A DNA stretch of 64,000 nucleotides from Pedobacter ghigonis (GTDB taxonomy: Bacteria; Bacteroidota; Bacteroidia; Sphingobacteriales; Sphingobacteriaceae): positions 62,001 to 126,000 of the forward strand of contig NZ_CAESCM010000001.1 of NCBI RefSeq assembly GCF_903166585.1, in the 5' to 3' direction. Position numbers and translations under genes: made by a program. The notes beneath the pieces were generated by a model that made no database searches, was not told the DNA's origin, and saw only the letters and a list, made by a program, of their open reading frames with translations. Every line of letters begins with the position of its first letter. The stretch's first letter is position 1. Below, in pieces: positions 32,821-44,494 of the stretch.

Positions 32821-33414
32821 TTAGTAAGTTTCGATCGTTTTAACAAAACTCTCATCTTTAAACTTTACTACGAAAGTTAACGATCTTGAATCTGTTTTGC
32901 TGATATTGAACTTTTTAGTTAACTGTGCTTTATCTTTAAATGATTCTGCATAAACCTCGTCGTTGTATTCGTTGTAAACTTTTACTTCGATTGGGCTTTT
33001 ATCCAGGTTGTTTAAGCTAAGTGTAACTAAATCGTCTGTTTTAGTATAAACCGGTTTAAATACATTTGCAATTTTTGGCTCAGAAACAATTGCCTCACCA
33101 TTTTCAATCACTACATTATATTTTGCAAGTTTAGTTTCCGACTCAACCTTTAGCACGTATTTTCCATCAGGAAGTGCATTTAAATCATATACTTTACTTG
33201 TTGTTGCAGAAGCATGAATGCTTTCTTCGAACAATACTTCATCATCAGCACCTACCAATGATAAATTTAGATCTTCTGCTTTATCTGCAGAAAAACGGAT
33301 AAACTTTTCTTTTTCACCTTTTACTTTTAAAGTAAAATCATCATCGTTAGCGTGTACACCCGTAGCAGTAAAAAATAACGCTGCTATTAAACCGATTTTT
33401 AAGAACTTTTTCAT
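32821..33414 (-). CDS. Exported protein of unknown function, two beta-domains
   Basis: A 197-residue periplasmic protein. The signal peptide MKKFLKIGLIAALFFTATGVHA ends before NDDDFTLKV. The mature part has two similar Ig-like or Big-like segments: KEKFIRFSADKAEDLNLSLVGADDEVLFEE near 35-64, and VTLSLNNLDKSPIEVKVYNEYNDEVYAESF near 130-160. Each ends in KYVLKVES- or LTFVVKFK-like strands, with no cysteine. I do not recognise a family. The ATG at 33414 is preferred to the TTG at 33420. It is a single gene with its own terminator. Confidence 0.65.
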   Translation of the reverse strand: MKKFLKIGLIAALFFTATGVHANDDDFTLKVKGEKEKFIRFSADKAEDLNLSLVGADDEVLFEESIHASATTSKVYDLNALPDGKYVLKVESETKLAKYNVVIENGEAIVSEPKIANVFKPVYTKTDDLVTLSLNNLDKSPIEVKVYNEYNDEVYAESFKDKAQLTKKFNISKTDSRSLTFVVKFKDESFVKTIETY

Positions 33415-33596
33415 AACCAAATATTTTTAAAGAGTTAATTACTATATGATGGTACTAAGGTAGATATAGCCTTAACATTTAGACGATTGCATATTGGCCA
33501 ATATCTATGCTATATTATCCCTATTTCAGTCATATTTTCGTAAAACACATAATTCAGCATATTTTTAGTGTATTTTAGTGAATAAAATTGATCGGC

Positions 33597-34460
33597 ATGA
33601 AACCAAGTTTTGAAGTTGTTGAACCTTCTTTCGGGAGTTCTTTTTATTATTCGAAATACATTGCTAATGAAAACAACATGGCCCACTTGTGGCACTACCA
33701 CCCCGAAATAGAAATGGTTTTTGTAAACGGTGGTACGGGCAAAAGGCAAATCGGCAGTCACGTGTCTTACTACACCGAAGGTGATTTGATTTTGATTGGG
33801 AGTAATTTGCCTCATTGTGGTTTTACCGATACCAATACGGGTAATAAAAATGAAACCGTAATCCAGATGAAGCCCGATTTTCTGGGCACCGGTTTTTTAG
33901 CCCTGCAGGAAACTAAAGGCATTCAGGAATTATTTGATAAGGCAAAGGGCGGCATTGCATTTGGTAATGAAACCAAGGCTCTTGTAGGCGATAAAATAGA
34001 AATGATGGATGATCAGCATCCTTTTGAGCGCTTGTTATCTTTATTATATGTACTAAAAGTACTCGAAAACGCAAAAGATTATAAAATTTTAAATGCCCGC
34101 GGCTTTTCGATGGAAATGCAGGTGCAGGATAACGACCGCATTAACATGATCTTCAACTTTGTGAAAGATCATTTTCAGGAGCCCATCAGTTTGCATGATA
34201 TTGCAGAAATGTCGAGCATGACGGTTCCGTCATTTTGCCGCTATTTTAAAAAGATAACCAAAAAAACCTTTACGCATTTCGTAAACGAGTACCGCGTGGT
34301 GCACGCTTCGAAGTTATTGGCCGAAAAGCCGGTAAGTATTGCCAACATTGCCTACGAAAGTGGTTTCAATAATTTTAGTCACTTCAATAAGCTGTTTAAA
34401 GAATTTACAGGTAAAAGTGCTTCTGAGTATAGGAATGAACTGAAAGCGATTATGAAATAA
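33597..34460 (+). CDS. AraC-family transcriptional regulator with cupin N terminus
   Basis: A 287-residue regulator. The N-terminal cupin part (about 20-100) includes MAHLWHYHPEIEMVFVNGG, whose His/Glu pattern may hold a metal or sugar, and GDLILIGSNLPHCGF. The C-terminal AraC HTH pair (about 185-285) begins RINMIFNFVKDHFQEPISLHDIAE, with SVPSFCRYFKKITKKT-like recognition (MTVPSFCRYFKK) and VSIANIAYESGFNNFSHFNKLFKEFTG. The ATG at 33597 is preferred to the TTG at 33588. Such cupin-AraC regulators usually answer to sugars. No target is adjacent. Confidence 0.88.
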   Translation: MKPSFEVVEPSFGSSFYYSKYIANENNMAHLWHYHPEIEMVFVNGGTGKRQIGSHVSYYTEGDLILIGSNLPHCGFTDTNTGNKNETVIQMKPDFLGTGFLALQETKGIQELFDKAKGGIAFGNETKALVGDKIEMMDDQHPFERLLSLLYVLKVLENAKDYKILNARGFSMEMQVQDNDRINMIFNFVKDHFQEPISLHDIAEMSSMTVPSFCRYFKKITKKTFTHFVNEYRVVHASKLLAEKPVSIANIAYESGFNNFSHFNKLFKEFTGKSASEYRNELKAIMK

Positions 34461-34495
34461 ATCCAAAACACTGTTTAAAGAAGGTATATTGCAAC

Positions 34496-35254
34496 ATGAA
34501 AAAACGCTTTCTATTTTTATTGGCCAATTTGATTAGTCTCACCTCATTCGCCCAATATGTAGAGATTAATGCTGTAAACTGCAAAATAAGCGATACCGAG
34601 CAGAAAAAGATTGAGAAGCTGATTGCCTACGAGCGCATGTTTTGCAACGAAATTTTCGAAACCCACGAGAACACTACCGCACCGGTCAAAATAAACCTCT
34701 ATGGAAAGAATAAAGATTACCGCTTAGAACAGAAAAAGTACAATGTACCGGCCAGCAGCGATGGTTTTTATATTGATGCCATTAATGAGGCCTTTGTTTA
34801 CAAGAATCGTGACTTTATATCGGTTGCCCTGCACGAAGCCAGCCACAGTATTTTTGAGTTTAATTTTAAACAATCGCCCAGGTGGTTAAACGAAGGACTT
34901 GCCGAGTTTTTCGAAACGCTCGATTTTGACAGCGAAGGCAATTTATATGCTTATCCACAGAGCATGCGTATTAAAAGCATAAAAGCTGGTATAGATTTAA
35001 AAGACAGCGAGCGGTTAAAAAAGTTCTTCAATATTTATGGAGGTTCATTTTACGGGCACGAGGTTCGCGATAATTACAACACCGCCTACAGTATTATTTA
35101 TTTTTTTGTTAAAGGTAAAAGGACCGAGATTTTAAAAAAAATCATCAGGCTTACCAACCAGGGCTATGATACTGACAAAGCTATAGCGCAGGTTTTTGGC
35201 AGTTTTGCCTCATTCGAAGAAAGCTATAAACTGTTTTATAACTATCACCAATAA
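34496..35254 (+). CDS. Exported putative zinc metallopeptidase
   Basis: A 252-residue exported protein (signal MKKRFLFLLANLISLTSFA, mature from Gln20). The core carries HEASH (113-117), an HExxH zinc motif, followed about 15 residues on by WLNEGLAEFFE, where Glu133 or Glu137 could be the third ligand, as in gluzincin peptidases of the MA clan. The downstream part has YNTAYSIIYFFVKG, common in such proteins. The domain is shorter than known M1-like proteases, so the substrate is unclear. It begins 36 bp after the AraC gene; they may be linked. Confidence 0.72.
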   Translation: MKKRFLFLLANLISLTSFAQYVEINAVNCKISDTEQKKIEKLIAYERMFCNEIFETHENTTAPVKINLYGKNKDYRLEQKKYNVPASSDGFYIDAINEAFVYKNRDFISVALHEASHSIFEFNFKQSPRWLNEGLAEFFETLDFDSEGNLYAYPQSMRIKSIKAGIDLKDSERLKKFFNIYGGSFYGHEVRDNYNTAYSIIYFFVKGKRTEILKKIIRLTNQGYDTDKAIAQVFGSFASFEESYKLFYNYHQ

Positions 35255-35367
35255 CAGTTTAATTTCACCATTAGGCTTTCGGTTCATTCCAATCTTACAT
35301 TTTATAACTTTTCCACATTCCAGTCAGCCCACATTTCAACTCGTAAAAAATTCCTATTTTCGTGCCG

Positions 35368-37194
35368 ATGGAAAATTTTATTGTTTCTGCCCGTAAATAC
35401 CGCCCAGCTACGTTCGAAACCGTAGTTGGTCAGCAGCATATTACAGGTACCTTAAAAAACGCCATCAAAAATAACCAGCTTGCACAGGCATTTTTATTTT
35501 GCGGTCCGCGTGGTGTGGGTAAAACCACCTGTGCGCGTATTCTCGCCAAAACCATTAACTGTACCAACCCTACAGCAGAAATGGAAGCCTGTGGTACTTG
35601 CGACAACTGTCTCTCGTTCCAGAACGGACATTCTTTTAATGTGCACGAGCTCGATGCGGCATCAAACAACTCGGTTGATGATATCCGTAGTTTAATTGAG
35701 CAGGTACGCATACCTCCACAAGCCGGAAAATATAAGATTTATATCATTGATGAGGTTCACATGTTATCACAAAGTGCATTTAATGCCTTTCTGAAAACTT
35801 TGGAGGAACCGCCTTCGTATGCTATTTTTATTCTGGCTACTACCGAGAAACACAAAATCCTGCCAACTATTTTATCGCGTTGCCAGATTTTCGATTTTAA
35901 CCGGATCCAGGTAGAAGATATCGCCAATCACCTCTCAACCATTGCCAATCGCGAAAACATTGCTTTTGAAAGTGATGGTTTGCATATTATTGCACAAAAG
36001 GCTGATGGTGGTTTACGCGATGCCCTTTCGATGTTCGATCAGATTGCCAGTTATGCCAATAAGAACATTACCTATAAAGCGGTAATCGACAACCTTAACA
36101 TTTTAGATTACGATTACTTTTTTAAACTTACCTCTTTTTTAACCGCTGCCGAAGTTAGCCAAACGCTGCTCTTGTTTGATGAAATACTGAACAATGGTTT
36201 TGATGGCAATAACTTTATTAACGGTTTAGCAAGTCATTTCCGCAATTTGCTGGTGGGTAAAGATAATGCTACCATTAAACTTTTAGAGGTTAGCGAAAAC
36301 ATCAAACAAAAATACTTAGATCAGTGCAGGCAAACAGAATTGTCATTTCTGTTAACAGCTTTAAATCTGGCCAATACCTGCGATTTAAATTATAAAAACT
36401 CAAAAAACCAACGTTTACAGGTAGAGCTGGCATTGATTAAAATGTGCCATATCCGGTCGGTCGTCAATTTAGCACAACAACCCTTAAGCCCTAGTAACAC
36501 AGCAACTGACCAAGATCAGGATAAAAAAAAAACTAATGTCGTAGCCGAAAAAGCGGTACAAGCAGAAAACATACAGCCGAAAACTGTAAGTGAGAATACT
36601 GCTCCGGCAAAAGTAAATATCCCTAAGGCTGAAGTTCCAGTAAGCATACCTTTAAATAAACCCAGCGAAGCGCCAAGGCCTGCAAGCATGCCTACTGCCA
36701 CCTCCATCAGCATTAATATACCAAAAAAAACAACAGGTACCTTAATCCCCTCTTTAAACGATTTTGAACGGAATGTGGATGCAGACGATGATGGTAAACC
36801 AAAAGCGATAACCGGCGAAGCACGGGAAATATTTAGCTACGATCGTTTGCTTGAAGTATGGAACAATTACATTCAGATTCTTAAAGCTGCCGATAAAATT
36901 AACCTGTTTACTATTCTGAATAATTTTGCACCGGTACTTTTAAAGCCCGAGCTAATCGAAATATCGGTAGAAAGTAAAACTCAGGAGCACCTGATCCAGC
37001 AGGAATCTGTTGAACTTTTAAATTACTTAAGAAACGAGCTTAGAAATTTTGGAGTTTTGGTAACCTACAAACAAGTGGAACGCAAACTGGAAAACAGACT
37101 GTATGGCAACCGCGAAAAATACGATTACCTGGTCAATAAAAATCCGAAACTGGATGAGTTACGCAGGAGATTTAACCTGGATATCAATCCATAA
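35368..37194 (+). CDS. dnaX: DNA polymerase III subunit gamma/tau
   Basis: A 608-residue clamp-loader ATPase. It starts MENFIVSARKYRPATFETVVGQ; Walker A is GPRGVGKTT (46-54), zinc ligands are Cys65, Cys75, Cys78 and Cys81, Walker B is IIDEVHML (126-133), and the SRC motif is LSRCQIFDF. The helical domain III runs to about 360, then a low-complexity Pro/Lys/Ala-rich linker (370-470) leads to a small C-terminal domain (about 490-600) with a Bacteroidota character. The ATG at 35368 is preferred over GTG at 35362. No frameshift site for a gamma form is obvious. Terminator at 37224. Confidence 0.95.
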   Translation: MENFIVSARKYRPATFETVVGQQHITGTLKNAIKNNQLAQAFLFCGPRGVGKTTCARILAKTINCTNPTAEMEACGTCDNCLSFQNGHSFNVHELDAASNNSVDDIRSLIEQVRIPPQAGKYKIYIIDEVHMLSQSAFNAFLKTLEEPPSYAIFILATTEKHKILPTILSRCQIFDFNRIQVEDIANHLSTIANRENIAFESDGLHIIAQKADGGLRDALSMFDQIASYANKNITYKAVIDNLNILDYDYFFKLTSFLTAAEVSQTLLLFDEILNNGFDGNNFINGLASHFRNLLVGKDNATIKLLEVSENIKQKYLDQCRQTELSFLLTALNLANTCDLNYKNSKNQRLQVELALIKMCHIRSVVNLAQQPLSPSNTATDQDQDKKKTNVVAEKAVQAENIQPKTVSENTAPAKVNIPKAEVPVSIPLNKPSEAPRPASMPTATSISINIPKKTTGTLIPSLNDFERNVDADDDGKPKAITGEAREIFSYDRLLEVWNNYIQILKAADKINLFTILNNFAPVLLKPELIEISVESKTQEHLIQQESVELLNYLRNELRNFGVLVTYKQVERKLENRLYGNREKYDYLVNKNPKLDELRRRFNLDINP

Positions 37195-37223
37195 AACAGC
37201 AATTTAAATTAAGGCATAAAACA

Positions 37224-37258
37224 AAAAGCAGGACTACACCGCATGTAACCCTGCTTTT
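37224..37258 (+). terminator. Intrinsic terminator of dnaX
   Basis: AAAAGCAGG and CCTGCTTTT (9 bp) enclose a second small stem TACA/TGTA. The right arm ends in T4. Confidence 0.75.
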
Positions 37259-37312
37259 CCATTTATATGATTGTTTCGTCAAATCACCATCTTCACGACG
37301 GTGTGCTATTGA

Positions 37313-37714
37313 CTATTTTTGGGGCATATCGTTAACCGGATAACCTTCCTCATCTAAATCATCGCGGCTATCTTCAGGAGTACGGCCAAGAATTTTATCT
37401 TCCGGACTTAGCTTTACACTTTGTCCTTCATCTACATGCATTCCCAGCTCTTCCAGATCATCATTGGCAATTTCTTCATCGCGTGCATATTCATCACCTA
37501 CATAAGGATTGGCTTCATCGTAGGTAGAATCATCGTCGCGGGCACCGGCCGCTACTGTTTCATAACCCATTGGGTGATCGTAATCTTCATCTGTACCTTT
37601 TACATCAAGCTCATAACTCTGCTTGCTTTCGTTGTATGATAAGTTCTCCCTGTTAATTCCACCATGCTCGGTAGTACTTTGCAGTTTATCGCGTGAAGGT
37701 TTATTATTTGCCAT
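37313..37714 (-). CDS. Acidic, probably disordered protein of unknown function
   Basis: A 133-residue soluble protein with very high Asp/Glu content (clusters GTDEDYDHP, ARDDDSTYDEANPYVGDEY, DEEIANDDLEELG, DSRDDLDEEG) and almost no hydrophobic core, no cysteine, signal or helix of note. The N terminus is MANNKPSRDKLQSTTEHGG, basic then polar. I do not recognise the family, and it may be a small stress-related protein. It is convergent with dnaX and is a stand-alone gene. Open reading and clear Bacteroidota codon use support it being real. Confidence 0.6.
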   Translation of the reverse strand: MANNKPSRDKLQSTTEHGGINRENLSYNESKQSYELDVKGTDEDYDHPMGYETVAAGARDDDSTYDEANPYVGDEYARDEEIANDDLEELGMHVDEGQSVKLSPEDKILGRTPEDSRDDLDEEGYPVNDMPQK

Positions 37715-37840
37715 GTGATGGGTCTCCTATAATTTTAATATGAATATAACAAAATGATAGGAATAAGGTTTGTTAATGCCTTCACAATATTTGAAATTAT
37801 TTGGACAAAAAGAGGTACTTTATTATAACCCCTTGAAAAC

Positions 37841-37873
37841 AAAAGCGCCCCAATAATAATATCGGGGCGCTTC
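37841..37873 (-). terminator. Intrinsic terminator of icd
   Basis: On the minus strand AAGCGCCCC pairs with GGGGCGCTT around an AT-rich 13-base loop, followed by TT and G-T-rich bases. 20 bp past the icd stop. Confidence 0.8.
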
Positions 37874-37892
37874 TTCTTAATATTAATAATGC

Positions 37893-40190
<2,298 letters not shown>

Positions 40191-40326
40191 CTAAAGATAA
40201 AATAATCAGCTGAATTAAGGAACACCGTATTGTTATTTATGACCATAGGAAGTGAACCCATAATAAAAATATAGTTACATTATTTTTATCTTCGTTTCAA
40301 CACAACCTAAAATTACATAAGCCGCT

Positions 40327-40935
40327 TTGAAAACGATTAGATATAAAGTTCATGAGAAATTAGAAAAAATTCTTGCAAGCGATGATTACATTGAAGATGG
40401 CGGTATGGTTATCTCATCCTTAGCTTACCAGAACAAAGACCTCGTTGTTACTTTTAGTCTCTATCCGGATTCCAACAGAGAAATAAAGCAGATATGGGAA
40501 TTAAAGATTATAAATATTGCTGCCGAAAATTTTTCAAGAAACTGGACAACTTATTTTTCTTTTTATTCCGATCACTTTTTACTTTATGAATTAACAGATG
40601 CCCATGTGGATCTGTATTATAATGGTAAAGCAAAAAGTCCCGAGAAACTTTTGCTAGACCTCTACAGGTCACATTTAAAAACCTACCCTGAAGACTTTTC
40701 GTTTACTTATGGAATAAATCCGGCTATGGATATTTTTAAATTGTGTAAAGATGGATCAGGGATGTTTGCGCGTGGTCCGAAGCGTATTTTAGAAAAGTAT
40801 CAGCCATGTCTTAGTAAACATGATATCAAATCAAACTTTGTAGGAGGCTCAACAAAACCTGACCATAAATTAAAACTCCTTGCATTTGGTGAAAGTTATT
40901 TCATAGGAGAAGATTTTTTATTTACTCCTCTATAA
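40327..40935 (+). CDS. Uncharacterised cytoplasmic protein
   Basis: A 202-residue protein I do not recognise. No ATG is available upstream of the conserved-looking start; a stop lies 7 bp before TTG at 40327, so that TTG is the likely start (MKTIRYKVHEKLEKIL). The sequence is charged and alpha/beta-like, with YFSFYSDHFLLYELTDAHVDLYYNG and LLLDLYRSHLKTYPEDFSF in the middle. No signal peptide, membrane segment or cysteine pattern. Its base composition is slightly AT-richer than its neighbours. It could be an immunity-type or accessory protein, but nothing nearby supports that. Confidence 0.55.
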   Translation: MKTIRYKVHEKLEKILASDDYIEDGGMVISSLAYQNKDLVVTFSLYPDSNREIKQIWELKIINIAAENFSRNWTTYFSFYSDHFLLYELTDAHVDLYYNGKAKSPEKLLLDLYRSHLKTYPEDFSFTYGINPAMDIFKLCKDGSGMFARGPKRILEKYQPCLSKHDIKSNFVGGSTKPDHKLKLLAFGESYFIGEDFLFTPL

Positions 40936-41163
40936 TTATAGCTCTTTACCACCTCTCAATCAAGCCTAAAAGCTTGAGGCGACGATTTTCTCACAAAAAG
41001 AATTTAATGAAGAAAAAGCCAAAATCTCAGATGGCTAACACATATTTACATAAAAATTTCATCTAACAGCCTGCACTTAACATTTTAGTTATATTTTTAT
41101 GCTACTATCTATGGATTCAGGCAATACTTTGCATCTTGAGGTAGTACCAAAAACGCTAATCAA

Positions 41164-42255
41164 ATGAAAACAATCTCTAAATTAATCGCCATCTTACTAC
41201 TCTTTTCTAATCAAACTGCATTTGCACAAAGCAACGAAGATAAAGCACTGGCAAAAGCCAAAGCAAAAGAAGCATTCAAACTCGAAGATGAGGAAGGAAA
41301 ATACGATGAAGCCATTAAGTTATTGGAAGAATCGCAGAAACTAGATCCGGAAAATATTGCTTATACCTATGAAATCGCCTATTCCTATACTGCAAAAAAA
41401 GAGTACCCAAAAGCAGCTGAAATTTTAGAAAAACTTACTGAACATAAGGCCGTGTATGATTTGGTTTTCCAGGCACTTGGCAATGCTTACGATTACATGG
41501 GCAAGCCTGAGAAAGCAATAGAAACCTACGAAAGAGGCCTCAAAAAATTTCCCAAATCAGGAAAAATCTATGTAGAATTAGGAAATATAGCACTGAATAG
41601 ACAAGATTTTAACAATGCGTTGAAGTATTATGAAAAAGGGATAGAAATGGAGCCAACCTTTTCTTCAAATTACTATCGTGCATCGAAAGTTTACCTCAGT
41701 TCGAGTGATAAAATATGGGGAATGTTATATGGCGAAATCTTCATGAACCTAGAAAGAAACTCTAAACGTACTGCCGAAATCAGTAAGCTCCTTTTCGATA
41801 CTTACAAAAACGAAATTCATATCAAGGGAGATTCAATCAGGATATCTTTTGCCAAAAACCATAATGTTTCCATTGATGCAATTAAAGATCCAAAGAAATT
41901 TAAAGTACCTTTTAGTATGGTTTATGAATTGGATCTTTCAATTGCGGTAGCCGGACAAAAAGAAATTACGTTAAACGCAATGAACGAGATCCGTACAAAA
42001 TTTCTCAATGCCTTTTTAGGAGCAGGTAATGATAAAAAATATCCGAATATTTTATTCGATTATCAACAGAAACTAGTTGGTCAAGACTTTTTAGAACCTT
42101 ACAACTATTGGATCTTAATGAAGGGAGATGAAATAGCTTTTAGTAAGTGGCGGCTTGCAAATAGTTCTAACTGGAACAACTTTTTAAAATGGTTTAGCAA
42201 CAATCCACTAACAATTGATGATGCCCATAAATTTTACCGCCTCCAATATCAGTAA
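41164..42255 (+). CDS. Exported TPR protein with a novel C-terminal domain
   Basis: A 363-residue protein with signal peptide MKTISKLIAILLLFSNQTAFA (cut before QSNED). Residues 25-185 hold four or five TPR units (ALAKAKAKEAFKLEDEEGKYDEA, KAAEILEKLTEHKAVYDLVFQALGNAY, KAIETYERGLKKFPKSGKIYVELGNIAL). The last 175 residues, from about 190, are not TPR and I do not recognise them; they include IKGDSIRISFAKNHNVS and FLEPYNYWILMKGDE. A lipoprotein gene follows by 31 bp and is likely in the same operon. Confidence 0.7.
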   Translation: MKTISKLIAILLLFSNQTAFAQSNEDKALAKAKAKEAFKLEDEEGKYDEAIKLLEESQKLDPENIAYTYEIAYSYTAKKEYPKAAEILEKLTEHKAVYDLVFQALGNAYDYMGKPEKAIETYERGLKKFPKSGKIYVELGNIALNRQDFNNALKYYEKGIEMEPTFSSNYYRASKVYLSSSDKIWGMLYGEIFMNLERNSKRTAEISKLLFDTYKNEIHIKGDSIRISFAKNHNVSIDAIKDPKKFKVPFSMVYELDLSIAVAGQKEITLNAMNEIRTKFLNAFLGAGNDKKYPNILFDYQQKLVGQDFLEPYNYWILMKGDEIAFSKWRLANSSNWNNFLKWFSNNPLTIDDAHKFYRLQYQ

Positions 42256-42286
42256 AAACAATCGGTTAGACTTAAACAATTAAAAG

Positions 42287-42850
42287 ATGAAAACCTTAAA
42301 ATCACTACTGCTTTTATTTCCGATATTAATAATGCTTTTATACAGCTGTTCCCCCAAACTGTATGTCGATGAAAGTAAACGTTACGAAGCCGGATCGTTA
42401 ACCGATGCCCAGGTAGATTCTTTACATCTTTATCTAAAAGAAAACCAACGCGTTGCCCTAAAAGACACCATTATCATTAAGTATGATTTTAATAACGATG
42501 GTTGCTGGAGAGATTTAAGTTACCAGAATGCCGAATTTTTGAACAATGTTAGGTGGACCTTTCAAAAGAATATAATAGAAAAGGCACAGGCCCGGCCAAA
42601 AGTTGCCATATACCAATACCGCCAGGTTGGCGAAAACTTTAGCCAGGTAAAATCGAAAGGAATGGAAATAGAAACTGATTCTGGCTTTCTAAAAAAGATG
42701 TTTTTTAAAGAGGTAACTACCTGTGGTACCTCGGCTATTATCCTCCCTACCGGAAAATTTCTTTTGGTAAAATCCGACCCGCAGTTTTCGGCCTTATTAC
42801 TGAACAACAAAGACATAGAGAAAAAATTACTCGAAAATCTGGTAAAATAA
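42287..42850 (+). CDS. Lipoprotein of unknown function
   Basis: A 187-residue lipoprotein: MKTLKSLLLLFPILIMLLYS, then Cys in YSCSPK, mature part CSPKLYVDESKRYEAG. A charged, short-strand protein follows, with IIKYDFNNDGCWRDL, AQARPKVAIYQYRQVGENFSQVK, and EVTTCGTSAIILPTG. Two further cysteines (Cys68 and Cys145 region) could form a disulfide. I do not recognise a family. It follows the TPR gene by 31 bp, so the two are probably one envelope unit. A possible terminator lies at 43057. Confidence 0.6.
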   Translation: MKTLKSLLLLFPILIMLLYSCSPKLYVDESKRYEAGSLTDAQVDSLHLYLKENQRVALKDTIIIKYDFNNDGCWRDLSYQNAEFLNNVRWTFQKNIIEKAQARPKVAIYQYRQVGENFSQVKSKGMEIETDSGFLKKMFFKEVTTCGTSAIILPTGKFLLVKSDPQFSALLLNNKDIEKKLLENLVK

Positions 42851-43171
42851 TCTGGCAGGTTTCAATTATTTAACGCAAAGAAAACATTTTAACATTTCAT
42901 TAACTAAATGTTTGGTTTATAAGCCATAATTTAGTTTTAACTAATCGTTTACGGACCAAAATAGCCAATCAGATAAGCCATTTTGATCAATAGCATGTAG
43001 TAAACAGATCAGTTAATCCGTACAAACCATATCTAATAATTATAAATACGCTCTCCAAGGAAGGTATCTTACGATGCTTTCCTTTATTTATTTATATCGG
43101 TTTGTTAAAAACTTCTGCCTGTTTTCGATGTTATTTCCCTGAAAACAATTGCTTTACCAAAACCAGTTAAA
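42851..43171. other. 321-bp gap without a gene
   Basis: AT-rich sequence. The only clear element is a hairpin at 43057-43084. No open frame with a credible start is seen. A TCGGTTTG sequence near 43100 is similar to a -7 box. Confidence 0.5.
43057..43093 (+). terminator. Hairpin followed by T-rich tract, possible terminator
   Basis: AAGGAAGGTATC and GATGCTTTCCTT pair over 12 bp with two G-T wobbles, loop TTAC, followed by TATTTATTT. It lies 206 bp after the upstream stop, so it could also be a leader structure of the sugar-dehydrogenase gene at 43172. Confidence 0.5.
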
Positions 43172-44494
43172 ATGAAAAATAAGATTTTCTATGCTGCAAC
43201 ACTATGCACAATTGTTGTTTGTGGCTGCCAGTCGAACTCATCCAAAACACAGCAAAAAGAGGCAGACAGTGCAGTAACAACCCAAAATGGAACTTTAGAA
43301 TTGCCTGCGCCAGATACTACAGCTTCCAAAACCAAGTTTAGTAAGGTAATTGACTGGCCGGAAGGCAAAACCCCACTTGCACCGGAAGGATTTGTGGTTA
43401 CAAAATTTGCATCTAATATTAAAAGTCCACGCAATACCTACATTGCCCCAAATGGCGATGTGCTGGTGGCGCTTTCCAACTCAGAGAGAAGTACAGTTGA
43501 AGCAGTTGCCAATGCAGTAACAGGTAAGGCTAAATCGGAAGTTCCCGGAAAAAGTGCCAACACCATTTTACTTTACCGCGATGCAGACCATGATGGGAAA
43601 GCTGAAAGTATTACTACTTTTTTAAGCGGGCTTAGCCAACCCTATGGCATGCTCATTATCGGGCAGTCGTTTTACGTTGCCAATACGGATGGCTTATGGC
43701 AATATCCCTATAAAACAGGTGATACCAAAATAACGGCAACCGGCAAAAAAATATTAAGCCTGCCAGCAGGAGGCTACAATAACCACTGGACACGAAATCT
43801 GACTACCAATGCCGATAAAAGCAAAATTTACATTACTGTAGGATCGGGCAGTAATGTTGGCGAAAATGGCCTCGAAAATGAAGTCCGCAGAGCCAACATT
43901 TTAGAAGTTAATTTAGATGGAACAGGCGAAAAAATTTATGCAAGCGGTCTGCGTAACCCTGTAGGTGTAGATTGGGAGCCAACTACCAACACTTTATGGA
44001 CAGCAGTTAACGAGCGCGACGGTTTAGGAGATGATTTAGTTCCCGATTACATTACCAGCGTTAAACCAGGTGCGTTTTACGGATGGCCTTTTGCTTACTT
44101 CGGCCAGAATGAAGATCCCCGTTTAAAAGGAAAAAATCCTGAAATGGTAAAAAAAGCAATTGCCCCCGATGTGGCTGTTGGCGCACATACCGCTTCTTTA
44201 GGATTAGCCTTTTACAAAGCCACTAAATTCCCTGTTAAATATCAGGGTGGCGCATTTATTGGACAGCATGGCTCGTGGAACAGATCAAACATATCGGGCT
44301 ACAAAGTTGCTTTTGTACCATTTAAAGCGGGTAAACCTAACGGAAAACCAGAAGACTTTTTAACTGGTTTTGTGGCAAATACCGAAAAGGCGGAAGTTTA
44401 CGGACGTCCGGTAGGCGTTACATTAACACCTGACGGTGCCTTGCTCGTAGCCGACGATGTAAGTGGAATCATCTGGAAAGTTGCAGCAAAATAG
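43172..44494 (+). CDS. PQQ-type sugar/sorbosone dehydrogenase lipoprotein
   Basis: A 440-residue lipoprotein (signal MKNKIFYAATLCTIVV, lipobox CGC with Cys20, then QSNSSKTQ). The remainder is a beta-propeller of the glucose/sorbosone dehydrogenase family: FASNIKSPRNTYIAPNGDVLVA near 94, then YRDADHDGKAESITTFLSGLSQPYGM, NNHWTRNLTTNADKSKIYITVGSGSNVG, GLRNPVGVDWEP and FIGQHGSWNRS. Family members use PQQ and Ca2+ to oxidise aldoses at the envelope. A TonB receptor gene starts 82 bp after its stop. The substrate is not readable. Confidence 0.83.
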   Translation: MKNKIFYAATLCTIVVCGCQSNSSKTQQKEADSAVTTQNGTLELPAPDTTASKTKFSKVIDWPEGKTPLAPEGFVVTKFASNIKSPRNTYIAPNGDVLVALSNSERSTVEAVANAVTGKAKSEVPGKSANTILLYRDADHDGKAESITTFLSGLSQPYGMLIIGQSFYVANTDGLWQYPYKTGDTKITATGKKILSLPAGGYNNHWTRNLTTNADKSKIYITVGSGSNVGENGLENEVRRANILEVNLDGTGEKIYASGLRNPVGVDWEPTTNTLWTAVNERDGLGDDLVPDYITSVKPGAFYGWPFAYFGQNEDPRLKGKNPEMVKKAIAPDVAVGAHTASLGLAFYKATKFPVKYQGGAFIGQHGSWNRSNISGYKVAFVPFKAGKPNGKPEDFLTGFVANTEKAEVYGRPVGVTLTPDGALLVADDVSGIIWKVAAK

